Shown here: in pieces, positions 52,179 through 62,018 of the stretch | Layout: every line of letters starts with the position of its first letter | Position numbering within the stretch: the first letter of the stretch is position 1 | From: an uncultured Lewinella sp. | GTDB lineage: Bacteria; Bacteroidota; Bacteroidia; Chitinophagales; Saprospiraceae | Assembly: GCA_937873655.1 (NCBI GenBank) | Contig: CALMYQ010000195.1 | Coordinates: forward strand, 17,302 to 81,301 | Reading direction: 5' to 3' | DNA length: 64,000 nucleotides | Notes under the pieces: model-generated | What the model was told of the DNA's origin: nothing | What the model saw: the letters and a program-made list of their open reading frames with translations, nothing else | Database searches by the model: none | Translations under genes and position numbers: made by a program

Positions 52179-53036
52179 ATGAGATACTGGCCAGGCTTGC
52201 TCTGGGTACTAATAAGCCTTTTCCCCGCACTTAGACTAACCGCAACGGGTGACAGCACCCGGTATATTCTTCCGACCGATTCCGTTTTTATCGAATTGGA
52301 CGGCTTTGGCAGCAAATATGTGATCCACAACATGGAAAAAAGACAAACCCTTTTTTCGCTCGCCAAATTCTACAGTTTGTCCCTGGAAGAGCTTTATTGG
52401 TATAACCCGGAGCTGAAGGAACGCTCCTATGCCCTCGGCGATCCGGTCCGGATCCCGATCCCGAACAAGGTGATCCGAAGGACTATGGATAAAGGGGTTA
52501 AAACAAGCGAGTACGCGCAGCTTTTCTACCGGGTCAAACGGGGCGATACCATGTACGGTATAGCCAAACGGGCCTTCAAAATGGAGGTGGAGGAGCTCAG
52601 GACGAGGAATCAAATCGATGAAAAGGGGATCAAAACGGGCCAGGTGCTTAAGGTAGGATGGATCAAGATCAACGGCGTTACACCCGAAATGAGGCAGGTT
52701 TCCAATCATCCGTTGATCCAGAAAAACGAAGCCTATGAACAAAGGTTCATCGCTCAGTGCCGGCAGGACAAGGTCTTCAGCATAAACGGCGCAGCCGACT
52801 GGAATAAAGGCCGCCAGGAAAGCGATTTTTTCGGCCTGTTCGACGGGGTAGCTCCCGGCCACTACGTGAAAGTCACTAATCCGCTGCTGAAAAGGAGCCT
52901 TTTTGTTAAGGTCATCGACAGCATTCCGAGAGAAGCGCATACCGGCAGTGTGGTAATCGTCTTATCTTCGCAGGCCGCTCAGCTGCTGGGCGCTGTCGAC
53001 GCCCGTTTTTTTGTGGAAGTCGAATACTGCAGATAA
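52179..53036 (+). CDS. LysM-domain exported protein
   Basis: 285 aa from the ATG at 52179, start of a signal peptide (YWPGLLWVLISLFPALRLTA). Two LysM-like peptidoglycan-binding units: KYVIHNMEKRQTLFSLAKFYSLSLEELYWYNPEL and FYRVKRGDTMYGIAKRAFKMEVEELRTRNQ. The C-terminal ~90 residues (GLFDGVAPGHYVKVTNPLLKRSLFVKVIDSIP ... VVIVLSSQAAQLLGA) resemble the double-psi barrel of RlpA-like proteins. Probably cell-wall-associated in the periplasm. It leads a three-gene run with a 15-bp gap to the next gene. Confidence 0.88.
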   Translation: MRYWPGLLWVLISLFPALRLTATGDSTRYILPTDSVFIELDGFGSKYVIHNMEKRQTLFSLAKFYSLSLEELYWYNPELKERSYALGDPVRIPIPNKVIRRTMDKGVKTSEYAQLFYRVKRGDTMYGIAKRAFKMEVEELRTRNQIDEKGIKTGQVLKVGWIKINGVTPEMRQVSNHPLIQKNEAYEQRFIAQCRQDKVFSINGAADWNKGRQESDFFGLFDGVAPGHYVKVTNPLLKRSLFVKVIDSIPREAHTGSVVIVLSSQAAQLLGAVDARFFVEVEYCR

Positions 53037-53051
53037 TTGAAAATCAATCAA

Positions 53052-54410
53052 ATGGAATATTGCAAAAGCATCCTTGAAACCATAGGAAATACACCCCTGA
53101 TCCAATTGAATAAGGTGGTCGCCGAAGTACCGGCATTGGTGTTGTTGAAAAATGAGACCGTCAATCCCGGTCATTCCATCAAGGACCGGATGGCCCTCAA
53201 AATGCTGGAAGACGCGGAAAAACGGGGCGACCTGAAACCCGGAGGGGTCATCATCGAATGCACCTCGGGCAATACCGGCATGGGCCTGGCCATTGCCGCC
53301 GCCGTAAAGGGCTACCGCTGTATTTTTACCACCAACGATAAACAGTCAAAGGAAAAATTTGATCTCCTGAAAGCGCTGGGCGCCGAGGTGATCGTTTGTC
53401 CGACCAACGTGGAAGCTGCCGATCCGCGTTCCTATTATTCCGTTGCCGCCCGCCTCAACAAGGAAATTCCCAATTCTTATTGGTGCAACCAATACGATAA
53501 CCTTTCCAACAGGCAGGCCCATTATGAAAGTACAGGGCCCGAGATCTGGCGTCAGACCCAGGGCCGGATCACCCATCTGGTGGCAGGCGTTGGGACCGGA
53601 GGGACCATTTCCGGTACCGGTAAATTCCTCAAGGAACAAAATCCGGGTATCAAAGTCTGGGGGATCGATACTTACGGTTCCGTTTTGAAGAAATACCACG
53701 AGACCGGCGAATTCGACGAAAAAGAGATCTATCCCTATATCACCGAAGGGATCGGGGAGGATATCATACCCAAAAACGTCGACTTTTCCGTGATCGATCA
53801 TTTTGAAAAAGTGACCGATAAGGACGGCGCATTGATGGCCCGCCGCCTGGCCCGCGAGGAGGGCATCCTGCTGGGTTATTCCGCAGGGTCGGCCCTTGCA
53901 GGGCTTATTCAGCTGAAGGATCAACTGACCGCCGGCGATGTGGTCGTTCTGGTCATTCACGATCACGGCAGCCGCTATGTCGGCAAGATTTATAACGATG
54001 ACTGGATGCGCCAACGCGGTTTTCTGGATACGGAACTCAAAGTCAAAGACCTGCTTTCCCAGAAAAAAGACAAGGCCTTTATCAGCGTTCAACCCGCAGA
54101 TACGGTCCGGCAGGCCTTCCGCCTCATGAAGGAACACGACATTTCCCAACTGCCCGTCATGACGAACGGGGATATTGTCGGGTCGGTGACGGAGAATATT
54201 GTCCTGAACTACCTCCTGGAAAATCCGCTGGAGAATGCCGAGAAGAATATTCAGTCTATCATGACGGAGCCTTTCCCGACCGTTGCCTCTGATCTGCCGC
54301 TCAGCCAGTTGAGGAATTACCTCAGCAAAAAGATACCGGCTGTGGTCGTGAAGGAGAAAGCGGGTACCCTGCAGATCATTTCCCAGTACGACATCATCCA
54401 GGCCATGTAG
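53052..54410 (+). CDS. Cystathionine beta-synthase-like PLP enzyme with CBS domains
   Basis: 452 aa from the ATG at 53052; a TTG five codons upstream is possible. N-terminal fold-II PLP domain: SILETIGNTPLIQLNKV, NPGHSIKDRMALKMLEDAEK (the PLP lysine in SIKDR), IIECTSGNTGMGLAIAAAVKGY, and VAGVGTGGTISGTGKFLKE (phosphate loop). The C terminus has paired CBS domains (TVRQAFRLMKEHDISQLPVM; SIMTEPFPTVASDLPLSQLRNYL). This is the domain layout of cystathionine beta-synthase, which condenses serine and homocysteine; cysteine synthase activity cannot be excluded. Second gene of the run; 9 bp to the M1 peptidase gene. Confidence 0.93.
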   Translation: MEYCKSILETIGNTPLIQLNKVVAEVPALVLLKNETVNPGHSIKDRMALKMLEDAEKRGDLKPGGVIIECTSGNTGMGLAIAAAVKGYRCIFTTNDKQSKEKFDLLKALGAEVIVCPTNVEAADPRSYYSVAARLNKEIPNSYWCNQYDNLSNRQAHYESTGPEIWRQTQGRITHLVAGVGTGGTISGTGKFLKEQNPGIKVWGIDTYGSVLKKYHETGEFDEKEIYPYITEGIGEDIIPKNVDFSVIDHFEKVTDKDGALMARRLAREEGILLGYSAGSALAGLIQLKDQLTAGDVVVLVIHDHGSRYVGKIYNDDWMRQRGFLDTELKVKDLLSQKKDKAFISVQPADTVRQAFRLMKEHDISQLPVMTNGDIVGSVTENIVLNYLLENPLENAEKNIQSIMTEPFPTVASDLPLSQLRNYLSKKIPAVVVKEKAGTLQIISQYDIIQAM

Positions 54411-54419
54411 AAGCTGATT

Positions 54420-57400
54420 ATGCGCATTTTACCATTTTTACCGCTGTTTTTGCTGCCGATCTCCGGAAGGACCCAGTCCGCCTATTTTCAGCAAGAGGTC
54501 AATTACAAAATAGATGTCCGCCTGGACGACACCATGCACATCCTTGCAGGCGACCTCGATCTGGAATATGTCAACCATTCGCCGGACACGCTGTCTTTTA
54601 TCTATTTTCATCTCTGGCCGAACGGTTACAAAGATCCTTCAACCGCATTCGCAAAACAGAAATTGCGGACCGGCAGCACCCGTTTCTATTTTTCCTCAGA
54701 CAAGGAAAAGGGCAACATGACCGGCCTTGATTTCAGGGTGGACGGGGCGCCGGCGACGCTGGATTTTCAGGCCGCCGACATAGCGAAACTGATCCTGCCC
54801 AGCCCCCTGATCCCAGGGCAAAGGGTCCGGATCAGAACCCCTTTCCGGGTGAAGATCCCTGCGGCGTTTTCCCGGCTTGGGCATGTGGGGCAATCCTACC
54901 AGATCACCCAGTGGTATCCCAAACCGGCAGTGTATGACCGGGATGGCTGGCACCCCATGCCTTACCTGGATATGGGCGAGTTCTATTCCGAATTCGGCTC
55001 CTTTGAAGTATCCATAACCCTTCCGTCCAATTACGTAGTTGGCGCAACCGGCAGTTTGGTAGATCCCTCAGAGGCGGCGTTTCTGGAACAAAAAGCCGCG
55101 GCAGACGCGAGATACCTGACAGCGCTGCAGGACAAGCCGGTAAAAGCGCCGGATTCCTTTCCGGCCTCCTCACCGGTACGGAAGACCATCCATTACCGGG
55201 CCGGTCAGGTTCACGATTTTGCCTGGTTCGCAGATAAAAGATTTAGGGTGGCCAAAAGTGAGGTAACCTTGCCCTCTGGACGCAAGGTGGATACCTGGGT
55301 GATGTTCACCAAAGCTGAAGAACACCTCTGGAAACATGCGATCAACTATGTGGATCGGGCCGTAAAGTTTTATTCGGACCTGGTGGGGGAATATCCATAC
55401 CCGCACGCTACGGCAGTGCAAAGCGCTTTGGGAGCCGGCGGCGGCATGGAATACCCTATGATCACCGTGATCGGATTGATGGGCAATGCGCAGGACCTGG
55501 ATGAAGTGATCACTCATGAAGTCGGGCATAACTGGTTTTACGGCATTTTGGCTTTTAACGAACGCGATCATGTCTGGATGGATGAAGGCCTTAATTCTTA
55601 CTACGATCACCGGTATACGGAAACTTATTACGGCCCGCCGGACGCGAACTTCCTGCCGGAATTTCTTCGGGGAAACAACGAGATGAGCATCATGGAATTG
55701 GGCTATCTCTACCAGGCCAGGCGCCGGCAGGATCAGGCCCCTGAAACAACCTCTGACGAATTTCAACCGATCAATTACTGGCTAGGCGGTTATGAAAAAC
55801 CAGCCAGGGCCTTTAAAATGCTGGAAAAATACCTGGGAACAGACAACTATGACCGGATCATGCGCGCCTTTTACCAGGAGTGGCAATTCCGGCATCCCCA
55901 ACCGGCCGACCTCAGGCAATTTCTGGAATCCCATGCGGAAAAAGACTTAAGCTGGCTTTTTGACGGCCTTTTGTATTCCAATAAGCATATCGATTATGCT
56001 TTGACCGGCGCGCGAAATGCCGGGAACCAATGGACTTTGGACGTGGCCAACCGGGGTGAAATCGCCGCGCCTTTTCCCGTAGCTTCATCAGATACTTCAG
56101 CTCAGATTGTCTGGGTGGAGGGCTTTACCGGGAAACAATCCGTTTCCATCCAGGACAACCATCCCTCCGCTTTTGTGATTGACCCGGACCGGTTGACCCT
56201 GGATGTCAACCGGAAGAATAACCGGATTGCTGCAGGCGGTTTGTTTCGAAAGATGCCTCCGGTTAAATTTTCATTGCTCGGGAAAACGGAGGATGACCGG
56301 AAAACAGACATCTATTATTTGCCCTTCTACGGTTGGAATGCTTACGATAAAAGCATGGTGGGCTTAGCCCTCCACAACCAAACCCTGCCGTATCGAAAGT
56401 TTGAATTTTCCCTGCTGCCTTTATATGCGACCGGGTCCAAAACCCTGGTCGGTTCAGGGCGCGCCGTTTTTCACATCTGGCCGCAGGACGGATGGTTGGA
56501 GGGCGTGGATATCGGGCTTAAGGCGCGAAAGTATCATTTCAATGAAAATAAGGTACTGGGATACCGGGAAGATTATCTTCGTTTTGAACCGGTTGTCCTG
56601 TTGCGGATCAGGAACCGGCCTGCAGCTGTTTTTACTTCGGCAGTCCGATTCAGGTCGATCTTCCTGGGAACGGAACATGCGCAGTTCGGGGCGAACAGCG
56701 AATACCTGGGACAAGAGAGAAACTGGACCGGCATTCAGGAGGTTACCTTTTTAGGGTTAGGACAGAATCCCCTAAGTCCGTATAAGTTTGAGATTGCCCT
56801 GGAACATCAGCGGTACACGGATGCCTTCGATCAAAAGCAACAATACCTGAAAGCTTCTCTGGACTGGACTGGGAAATGGGCCTACAAATACAAAAAATAC
56901 ATCCGGTACAGGCTTTTTGCAGGCGGGTTCCTTCAGAATTCCAGGCGAAACGCCGGAGCAATATTCCCCGGTGCATTCAACCTGATCAGTTCAGGCAGCA
57001 ATGACTACCGGTTTGATGATTTCTATTTCGGCAGATCTGAATACGCCGGCTTTTCAGCTCAACAGGTTACGTTGCGGGACGGCGGATTTAAGACCCCCGT
57101 TGGACCCGGCTATGCCCTCGGCAGGAGCAACAGCTTTATTTTTGCCTTGAACCTGAAGGCAGATCTGCCGGGTAAAATCCCTGTCAGGCCCTATTTTGAC
57201 CTGGGATATTTTGACAACGCCATGCCTACGGGCAGTAAGGACACTTTCAAAGATCAGCTGCTTTGGAATGCTGGGTTGGCATTGGAATTTCTGAATGGAC
57301 GTGCCGGCGTTTATTTTCCGTTGTTCAGTGCTGAAAACCTGGATAATTTGCTGAAAGAGCGTGGGAATTACTTCAGTCGCATAGGTTTCCGGTTGGAATT

Positions 57401-57455
57401 GTATGGGATGACCCCTCGCGGTTTAGCGGAAGAGGTGTTGTTAAGCGGGTTTTAA
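54420..57455 (+). CDS. M1 family metallopeptidase fused to probable outer-membrane barrel
   Basis: 1011 aa. Signal peptide RILPFLPLFLLPISGRTQS. Residues ~20-590 are an M1 aminopeptidase: substrate motif ALGAGGGMEYPMITV, zinc site HEVGH (His366, Glu367, His370) and downstream WMDEGL (Glu389). After ~600 the sequence changes to repeated amphipathic strands rich in aromatic residues (FEFSLLPLYATGS, YLRFEPVVLLRIRNRPAAVFTSAVRFRSIFLG-type strands, AGVYFPLFSAENL, SRIGFRLEL), which looks like a beta-barrel of about 14-16 strands. The M1 domain would then be anchored at the outer membrane. Barrel identity is inference from sequence pattern only. It ends the three-gene run. Confidence 0.9.
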   Translation: MRILPFLPLFLLPISGRTQSAYFQQEVNYKIDVRLDDTMHILAGDLDLEYVNHSPDTLSFIYFHLWPNGYKDPSTAFAKQKLRTGSTRFYFSSDKEKGNMTGLDFRVDGAPATLDFQAADIAKLILPSPLIPGQRVRIRTPFRVKIPAAFSRLGHVGQSYQITQWYPKPAVYDRDGWHPMPYLDMGEFYSEFGSFEVSITLPSNYVVGATGSLVDPSEAAFLEQKAAADARYLTALQDKPVKAPDSFPASSPVRKTIHYRAGQVHDFAWFADKRFRVAKSEVTLPSGRKVDTWVMFTKAEEHLWKHAINYVDRAVKFYSDLVGEYPYPHATAVQSALGAGGGMEYPMITVIGLMGNAQDLDEVITHEVGHNWFYGILAFNERDHVWMDEGLNSYYDHRYTETYYGPPDANFLPEFLRGNNEMSIMELGYLYQARRRQDQAPETTSDEFQPINYWLGGYEKPARAFKMLEKYLGTDNYDRIMRAFYQEWQFRHPQPADLRQFLESHAEKDLSWLFDGLLYSNKHIDYALTGARNAGNQWTLDVANRGEIAAPFPVASSDTSAQIVWVEGFTGKQSVSIQDNHPSAFVIDPDRLTLDVNRKNNRIAAGGLFRKMPPVKFSLLGKTEDDRKTDIYYLPFYGWNAYDKSMVGLALHNQTLPYRKFEFSLLPLYATGSKTLVGSGRAVFHIWPQDGWLEGVDIGLKARKYHFNENKVLGYREDYLRFEPVVLLRIRNRPAAVFTSAVRFRSIFLGTEHAQFGANSEYLGQERNWTGIQEVTFLGLGQNPLSPYKFEIALEHQRYTDAFDQKQQYLKASLDWTGKWAYKYKKYIRYRLFAGGFLQNSRRNAGAIFPGAFNLISSGSNDYRFDDFYFGRSEYAGFSAQQVTLRDGGFKTPVGPGYALGRSNSFIFALNLKADLPGKIPVRPYFDLGYFDNAMPTGSKDTFKDQLLWNAGLALEFLNGRAGVYFPLFSAENLDNLLKERGNYFSRIGFRLELYGMTPRGLAEEVLLSGF

Positions 57456-57503
57456 ATTTGCCCTAATTGATGGATTTCATTTTTAAACCGGCGTCAGGTT
57501 TTC

Positions 57504-57511
57504 TAAATTTG
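57504..57511 (+). promoter_or_regulatory. -7 box of the glycerophosphodiesterase gene
   Basis: TAAATTTG, an exact -7 match, 19 nt before the ATG at 57531, implying a very short leader. No TTG lies at the expected -33 position. Confidence 0.5.
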
Positions 57512-57530
57512 ACAACAAAACCAACTGCCC

Positions 57531-58457
57531 ATGCCATTCCGATCCTGTTTGCTCTTTTGTATCAGCCTTGTTGCCTTCGTAGCCTGCAATCCGAAACCGC
57601 AAACCAACGCGACTGAGAACGAAATGGAAAAATCGACATTTGACTGGCAAGGCCACCGGGGCGCCCGCGGCCTGAGGCCTGAAAATACCATCCCTGCATT
57701 CCTGCTGGCCCTTGAATATCAGGATATTACCACCCTTGAGCTGGATATTGCCATTTCAAAAGATAGCGTAGTGGTCGTTTCTCATGATCCCTGGATGCAA
57801 GGTTCGATCTGCACACAACCCGATGGGAAGCCCATCCCGGAAGAAGATGAAAAGCGCTACGCCCTCTTCAAGATGACCTACGACGAGATCAAGGGGTATG
57901 ACTGCGGCTCAAAAGGAAACAGCCGATTCCCGGATCAACAACCGATGAAGGTTTACAAACCTGCGTTAAGAGAGGTGGTTAATGCGGTTGAAGACCAGGT
58001 ACATGCTACTGGAAGGTCACCGGTCTTCTATAACATCGAGATCAAGAGTCAACCGGATTGGGACGGCGTGTTTACACCGGAACCCGGAGCGTTCGCAAGA
58101 ATGGCTTTGACGGAAGTGAATCAGTTGGGCATTCATGACCGGGTCTGCATTCAGTCCTTCGACATCAGAGCCCTCCAGGCCGTACGGGCGCTTGACCCTT
58201 CAGTGACACTGGCCTACCTGATCGAAAATACGGAATCGGCGGAAAAAAACCTGGATTCGCTTGGTTTCACCCCACAGATCTACAGTCCTTACTTCAAGCT
58301 CCTTTCACCTGAAGTCGTGGCCGGGCTGCACGACAAAAACATCAAGGTCATCCCATGGACCGTGAATGATACGGCTGACATGAAAAGCATGATCGATATG
58401 GGTGTGGACGGCATCATCACTGATTACCCGAACCGCATACCAAATAACCGCAAGTGA
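57531..58457 (+). CDS. Glycerophosphodiester phosphodiesterase, lipoprotein
   Basis: 308 aa. Lipoprotein signal (LLFCISLVAFVACNPK; lipobox Cys). GDPD motifs: WQGHRGARGLRPENTIPAFLLAL (catalytic His), TTLELDIAISKDSVVVVSHDPWM (metal-binding Glu, Asp and second His), FYNIEIKSQPDW (Glu and Lys), and IIPWTVND-like VIPWTVNDTADM. It hydrolyses glycerophosphodiesters to sn-glycerol-3-phosphate and alcohol. The lipid anchor places it in the periplasm. It converges on etfA with an 8-bp gap. Confidence 0.95.
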   Translation: MPFRSCLLFCISLVAFVACNPKPQTNATENEMEKSTFDWQGHRGARGLRPENTIPAFLLALEYQDITTLELDIAISKDSVVVVSHDPWMQGSICTQPDGKPIPEEDEKRYALFKMTYDEIKGYDCGSKGNSRFPDQQPMKVYKPALREVVNAVEDQVHATGRSPVFYNIEIKSQPDWDGVFTPEPGAFARMALTEVNQLGIHDRVCIQSFDIRALQAVRALDPSVTLAYLIENTESAEKNLDSLGFTPQIYSPYFKLLSPEVVAGLHDKNIKVIPWTVNDTADMKSMIDMGVDGIITDYPNRIPNNRK

Positions 58458-58465
58458 ATCGCGGA

Positions 58466-59428
<963 letters not shown>

Positions 59429-59543
59429 TTTTTCAGCTTTTATCCGGTTACCCCGATCGAGGGGCTAATTTGGTTTTATCTTAAGCCAACCGCGCCCACC
59501 GCGTGGCAGGCCAGATCAACAGATCAACAATGAATAATCAATC

Positions 59544-60284
59544 TCAAATCACCTTGGCTTCCTCGTGCAGCAAACGCACCAGTTCTTCCATGTTTTCGGG
59601 ATCTACCAGGGTAACGGCCTTTTTGGGCGGCGGAGCCTCAAAGTGAACGGCTACTGCCAGATCTCCGGCTTCAGCCTGTTGGATCACCTGCAAGGGTTTG
59701 GATTTGGCCATCATGATCCCGCGCATATTGGGAATGCGTTGCTCAGCAAGGCCTTTGGCGGCACTGACAACGAAAGGCGTTTCGACCTCTACGACTTCGG
59801 TGCCTCCTTCAATGTCCCGGTGGATGGTCGCTGTATTACCGTTCATCTCCAGGTGGCTGGCATAGCTGATAAACGGCAGATCGAGCAATTCGGCGATCAT
59901 GCCGCCGACTTCTGAACCGTTATAATCGATGGTTTCCTTGCCCAGGAAAATGATATCGTAGTTTTCAGCCTTTGCGTGACCGGCAATTTGTTTGGCAACA
60001 AACAGCGCGCTTTGAGGATCGGCTTCTATCCGAATGGCCTTTTCAGCGCCGATGGCCAATCCTTTGCGGATGATGGCATCATTAGCGGCCGGCCCCACAT
60101 TGATCAGGGTCACGGAGCCGCCCTGGGCTTCCTGCAATTCCAAGGCCCGAACCAGTGCATACCATTCATCGTAAGGGTTCATGATGAATTGGATGTTGCC
60201 CGTATCCAATGCGGATTGGTCGTTGGTAAAGCTGATTTTGGAAGTCGTATCGGGGGTCTTACTGACGCAAACCAGTGATTTCAT
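59544..60284 (-). CDS. etfB: Electron transfer flavoprotein subunit beta
   Basis: 246 aa from the ATG at 60284; the in-frame upstream start at 60329 is not family-like. MKSLVCVSKTPDTTSKI matches the EtfB N terminus, NPYDEWYALVRALEL is the conserved 'NP.De.Ai..Al.l' segment, and LFVAKQIAGHAKAE and FLGKETIDYNGSEVGGMIAELL (EtfB signature with AMP site) follow. Partner of EtfA. A -7 box lies upstream, so this is the promoter-proximal gene of etfBA. Confidence 0.95.
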   Translation of the reverse strand: MKSLVCVSKTPDTTSKISFTNDQSALDTGNIQFIMNPYDEWYALVRALELQEAQGGSVTLINVGPAANDAIIRKGLAIGAEKAIRIEADPQSALFVAKQIAGHAKAENYDIIFLGKETIDYNGSEVGGMIAELLDLPFISYASHLEMNGNTATIHRDIEGGTEVVEVETPFVVSAAKGLAEQRIPNMRGIMMAKSKPLQVIQQAEAGDLAVAVHFEAPPPKKAVTLVDPENMEELVRLLHEEAKVI

Positions 60285-60307
60285 AACTAAAATGTAGATT
60301 TGAGTCG

Positions 60308-60315
60308 CAAATATA
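60308..60315 (-). promoter_or_regulatory. -7 box of etfBA
   Basis: Plus-strand CAAATATA is TATATTTG on the minus strand, an exact -7 match 24 nt before the etfB ATG. Confidence 0.5.
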
Positions 60316-60369
60316 ACCTTAATCGCCAAAATTACCGGATATTCAGCGAATTTTCGCTAATTATTTGAA

Positions 60370-60702
60370 ATGGACCCAATGGATCGTTTAAACAGGCTCA
60401 AAGAAATGCTGGGTGATTCACCTGAAGACCCGTTTTTGTTGTTTGCAATGGCCAAAGAATATGAATCAATTGGTGAGCATGAAGAGGCTTTAAAGGGCTA
60501 TCATTCCTTGAAAAACCTTCATCCTGATTACACCGGGTTGTATTATCACCTCGGAAAACTGCTTGAGCAACTAAAAAGGCCTGAAGAAGCCAGGATGACT
60601 TATGAAGAAGGGATTAGAGCTTGCAAAAGGGTAGGGGACCACCATGCCTTGAGGGAGCTGTCGGGAGCGGTTGCCAACCTGGAGATGGATTTGGACGATT
60701 AG
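60370..60702 (+). CDS. Small tetratricopeptide-repeat protein
   Basis: 110 aa, no signal peptide, so cytosolic. About two and a half TPR units are visible: PFLLFAMAKEYESIGEHEEALKGYHSL, then TGLYYHLGKLLEQLKRPEEARMTYEEGIRAC. The C terminus is acidic (LEMDLDD). It probably binds a protein partner; none can be named. It is divergent from etfB, and its 3' end faces a bidirectional terminator shared with yceI. Confidence 0.88.
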   Translation: MDPMDRLNRLKEMLGDSPEDPFLLFAMAKEYESIGEHEEALKGYHSLKNLHPDYTGLYYHLGKLLEQLKRPEEARMTYEEGIRACKRVGDHHALRELSGAVANLEMDLDD

Positions 60703-60727
60703 CTTCAGCACAGGAAAAGACAAATAA

Positions 60728-60768
60728 AAACCGGCGCGAAAAAGAAAATCGCGCCGGTTTGCATTTTT
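60728..60768. terminator. Bidirectional terminator between the TPR gene and yceI
   Basis: 12-bp stem AAACCGGCGCGA / TCGCGCCGGTTT with a 9-nt loop. On the plus strand it is followed by GCATTTTTT; on the minus strand by TTTTTATTTG. It sits between converging genes. Confidence 0.88.
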
Positions 60769-60798
60769 TATCAATCAACTCCTCAACTCACACAGTTG

Positions 60799-61404
60799 TT
60801 ACTTGTTGTGGACCAGGTTTACAGAGAGATCGAATTCGTCATAGATGGTTTTGTCGCCGAGGTTGTCGAAGAAACTGCCTGAACCATAACGAATGTCGTA
60901 TTCAGAACGGTCGATCGTTATATCGGCAGTCGTGACCGATTTGCCATCCGTTTCTTTCATATCCGCGTTGAACTTGATGGATTTGGTCGTGTCCTTGATG
61001 GTCAGGTTACCGACGATCTTGTAACTGCCCGGCGTACCGCGGCTGATGACCTGAGTGATCTCGAATTTGGCAACCGGATACTTGGTGACGCCAAAAAAGT
61101 CCTCTGATTTGAGGTGGCCGACCAGTTTGTCCGCCCATTCGCCGCTGAGATCTTCGCAGGAAATGGTGTGCATGTTGATTTCGAAAGAGCCGCCGACAAG
61201 TTTGTCGCCTTCAAACTTCAATTCGCCGCTTTTAAGCTGCACTTTTCCGTGGTGCTTGCCGGTCACCTTGTAGCCCGTCCAACCGACATAGCTTTCAGCG
61301 GTATTGATGTTTGCGGTAGTGACTACCGGATTTTCAGGAGCGGTAAAGGCAAAAACAGTCAACACCAGTGCTGTAAAAGCGCCGGAGAAAAGCAATTTGT
61401 TCAT
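60799..61404 (-). CDS. YceI family protein
   Basis: 201 aa from the ATG at 61404, start of a signal peptide (LLFSGAFTALVLTVFAF). YceI fold: AESYVGWTGYKVTGKHHGKVQLKSGELKFEG, HTISCEDLSGEWADKLVGHLKSEDFFGVTKYPVAKFEIT, KSIKFNADMKETDG and RSEYDIRYGSGSFFDNLGDKTIYDEFDLSVNL. YceI proteins are periplasmic lipocalin-like barrels that bind isoprenoid-type lipids. It follows a marR gene on the same strand after 62 bp; regulation by that repressor is likely. Confidence 0.95.
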   Translation of the reverse strand: MNKLLFSGAFTALVLTVFAFTAPENPVVTTANINTAESYVGWTGYKVTGKHHGKVQLKSGELKFEGDKLVGGSFEINMHTISCEDLSGEWADKLVGHLKSEDFFGVTKYPVAKFEITQVISRGTPGSYKIVGNLTIKDTTKSIKFNADMKETDGKSVTTADITIDRSEYDIRYGSGSFFDNLGDKTIYDEFDLSVNLVHNK

Positions 61405-61466
61405 CGTTTTTTGTTGTTTTATTAAATTGAATGCCAACCCTTGGTTGGGTGATTATGAAAAAAGTT

Positions 61467-61919
61467 TTATTGCCTGACTTTATCCAGGAACGCATTGAGC
61501 ATTCTGGCATCTGATTCGTTAATGGTATGTTCAAGGTGCTTGCCTTGCGTTTCTATGGCAAGGCTGGCTTTTTCAAGCAAGGCCAGGCCTTGTTCAGTAA
61601 TGATAACATCCACTTTCCTTCGGTCGTACTGGCAGGAATGCCGTTCAACCAGACCTTTCAAAACGAGTTTGTCAACCAATCTGGACGCATTGGAATCCTT
61701 ATCGATCATCCGTTCGGTCAACAACTTCACACTGGCCGGATCCGGATGCATGCCGCGCAGAATTCTTAAAATGTTGAATTGCGGTCCGGATATTTTGAAA
61801 GGTTTCAGGACCTTGTTGTTTCGTTGGTGTATCCAACTGGCGGTGTACAGGATGTTTACCTGCAGTTTATGCCATTCATCCTTGAATTTCCGCTGTTGTA
61901 TTGCTTCCTCCAGTTTCAT
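61467..61919 (-). CDS. MarR family transcriptional regulator
   Basis: 150 aa from the ATG at 61919, chosen because the -7 box and operator end just upstream. Winged-helix core: GPQFNILRILRGMHPDPASVKLLTERMIDKDSNASRLVDKLVLKGLVERHSCQYDRRKVDVIITEQG, here read as GPQFNILRIL, RMIDKDSNASRLV and RRKVDVIITEQGLAL. MarR proteins are dimeric and bind palindromes, usually released by a small ligand. It precedes yceI on the same strand. The overlapping operator suggests autorepression. Confidence 0.95.
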   Translation of the reverse strand: MKLEEAIQQRKFKDEWHKLQVNILYTASWIHQRNNKVLKPFKISGPQFNILRILRGMHPDPASVKLLTERMIDKDSNASRLVDKLVLKGLVERHSCQYDRRKVDVIITEQGLALLEKASLAIETQGKHLEHTINESDARMLNAFLDKVRQ

Positions 61920-61923
61920 GATG

Positions 61924-61954
61924 CAAATATATGTACATACATTAAATGTACAAA
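61924..61954 (-). promoter_or_regulatory. marR promoter with overlapping palindromic operator
   Basis: On the minus strand: TTTG (61954-61951), a 19-nt spacer, and TATATTTG (61931-61924), a full -33/-7 pair. The spacer holds a perfect inverted repeat TGTACAT-N7-ATGTACA (61932-61952). A repressor bound here would block RNA polymerase. The ATG at 61919 is 5 nt past the -7 box, so the mRNA is probably leaderless. Confidence 0.8.
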
Positions 61955-62018
61955 CATTTAAACCGCCGGATTGTTCAAATTGTCGTTTCAAAAACAAAAG
62001 GACCTGAAACCACGCTGT

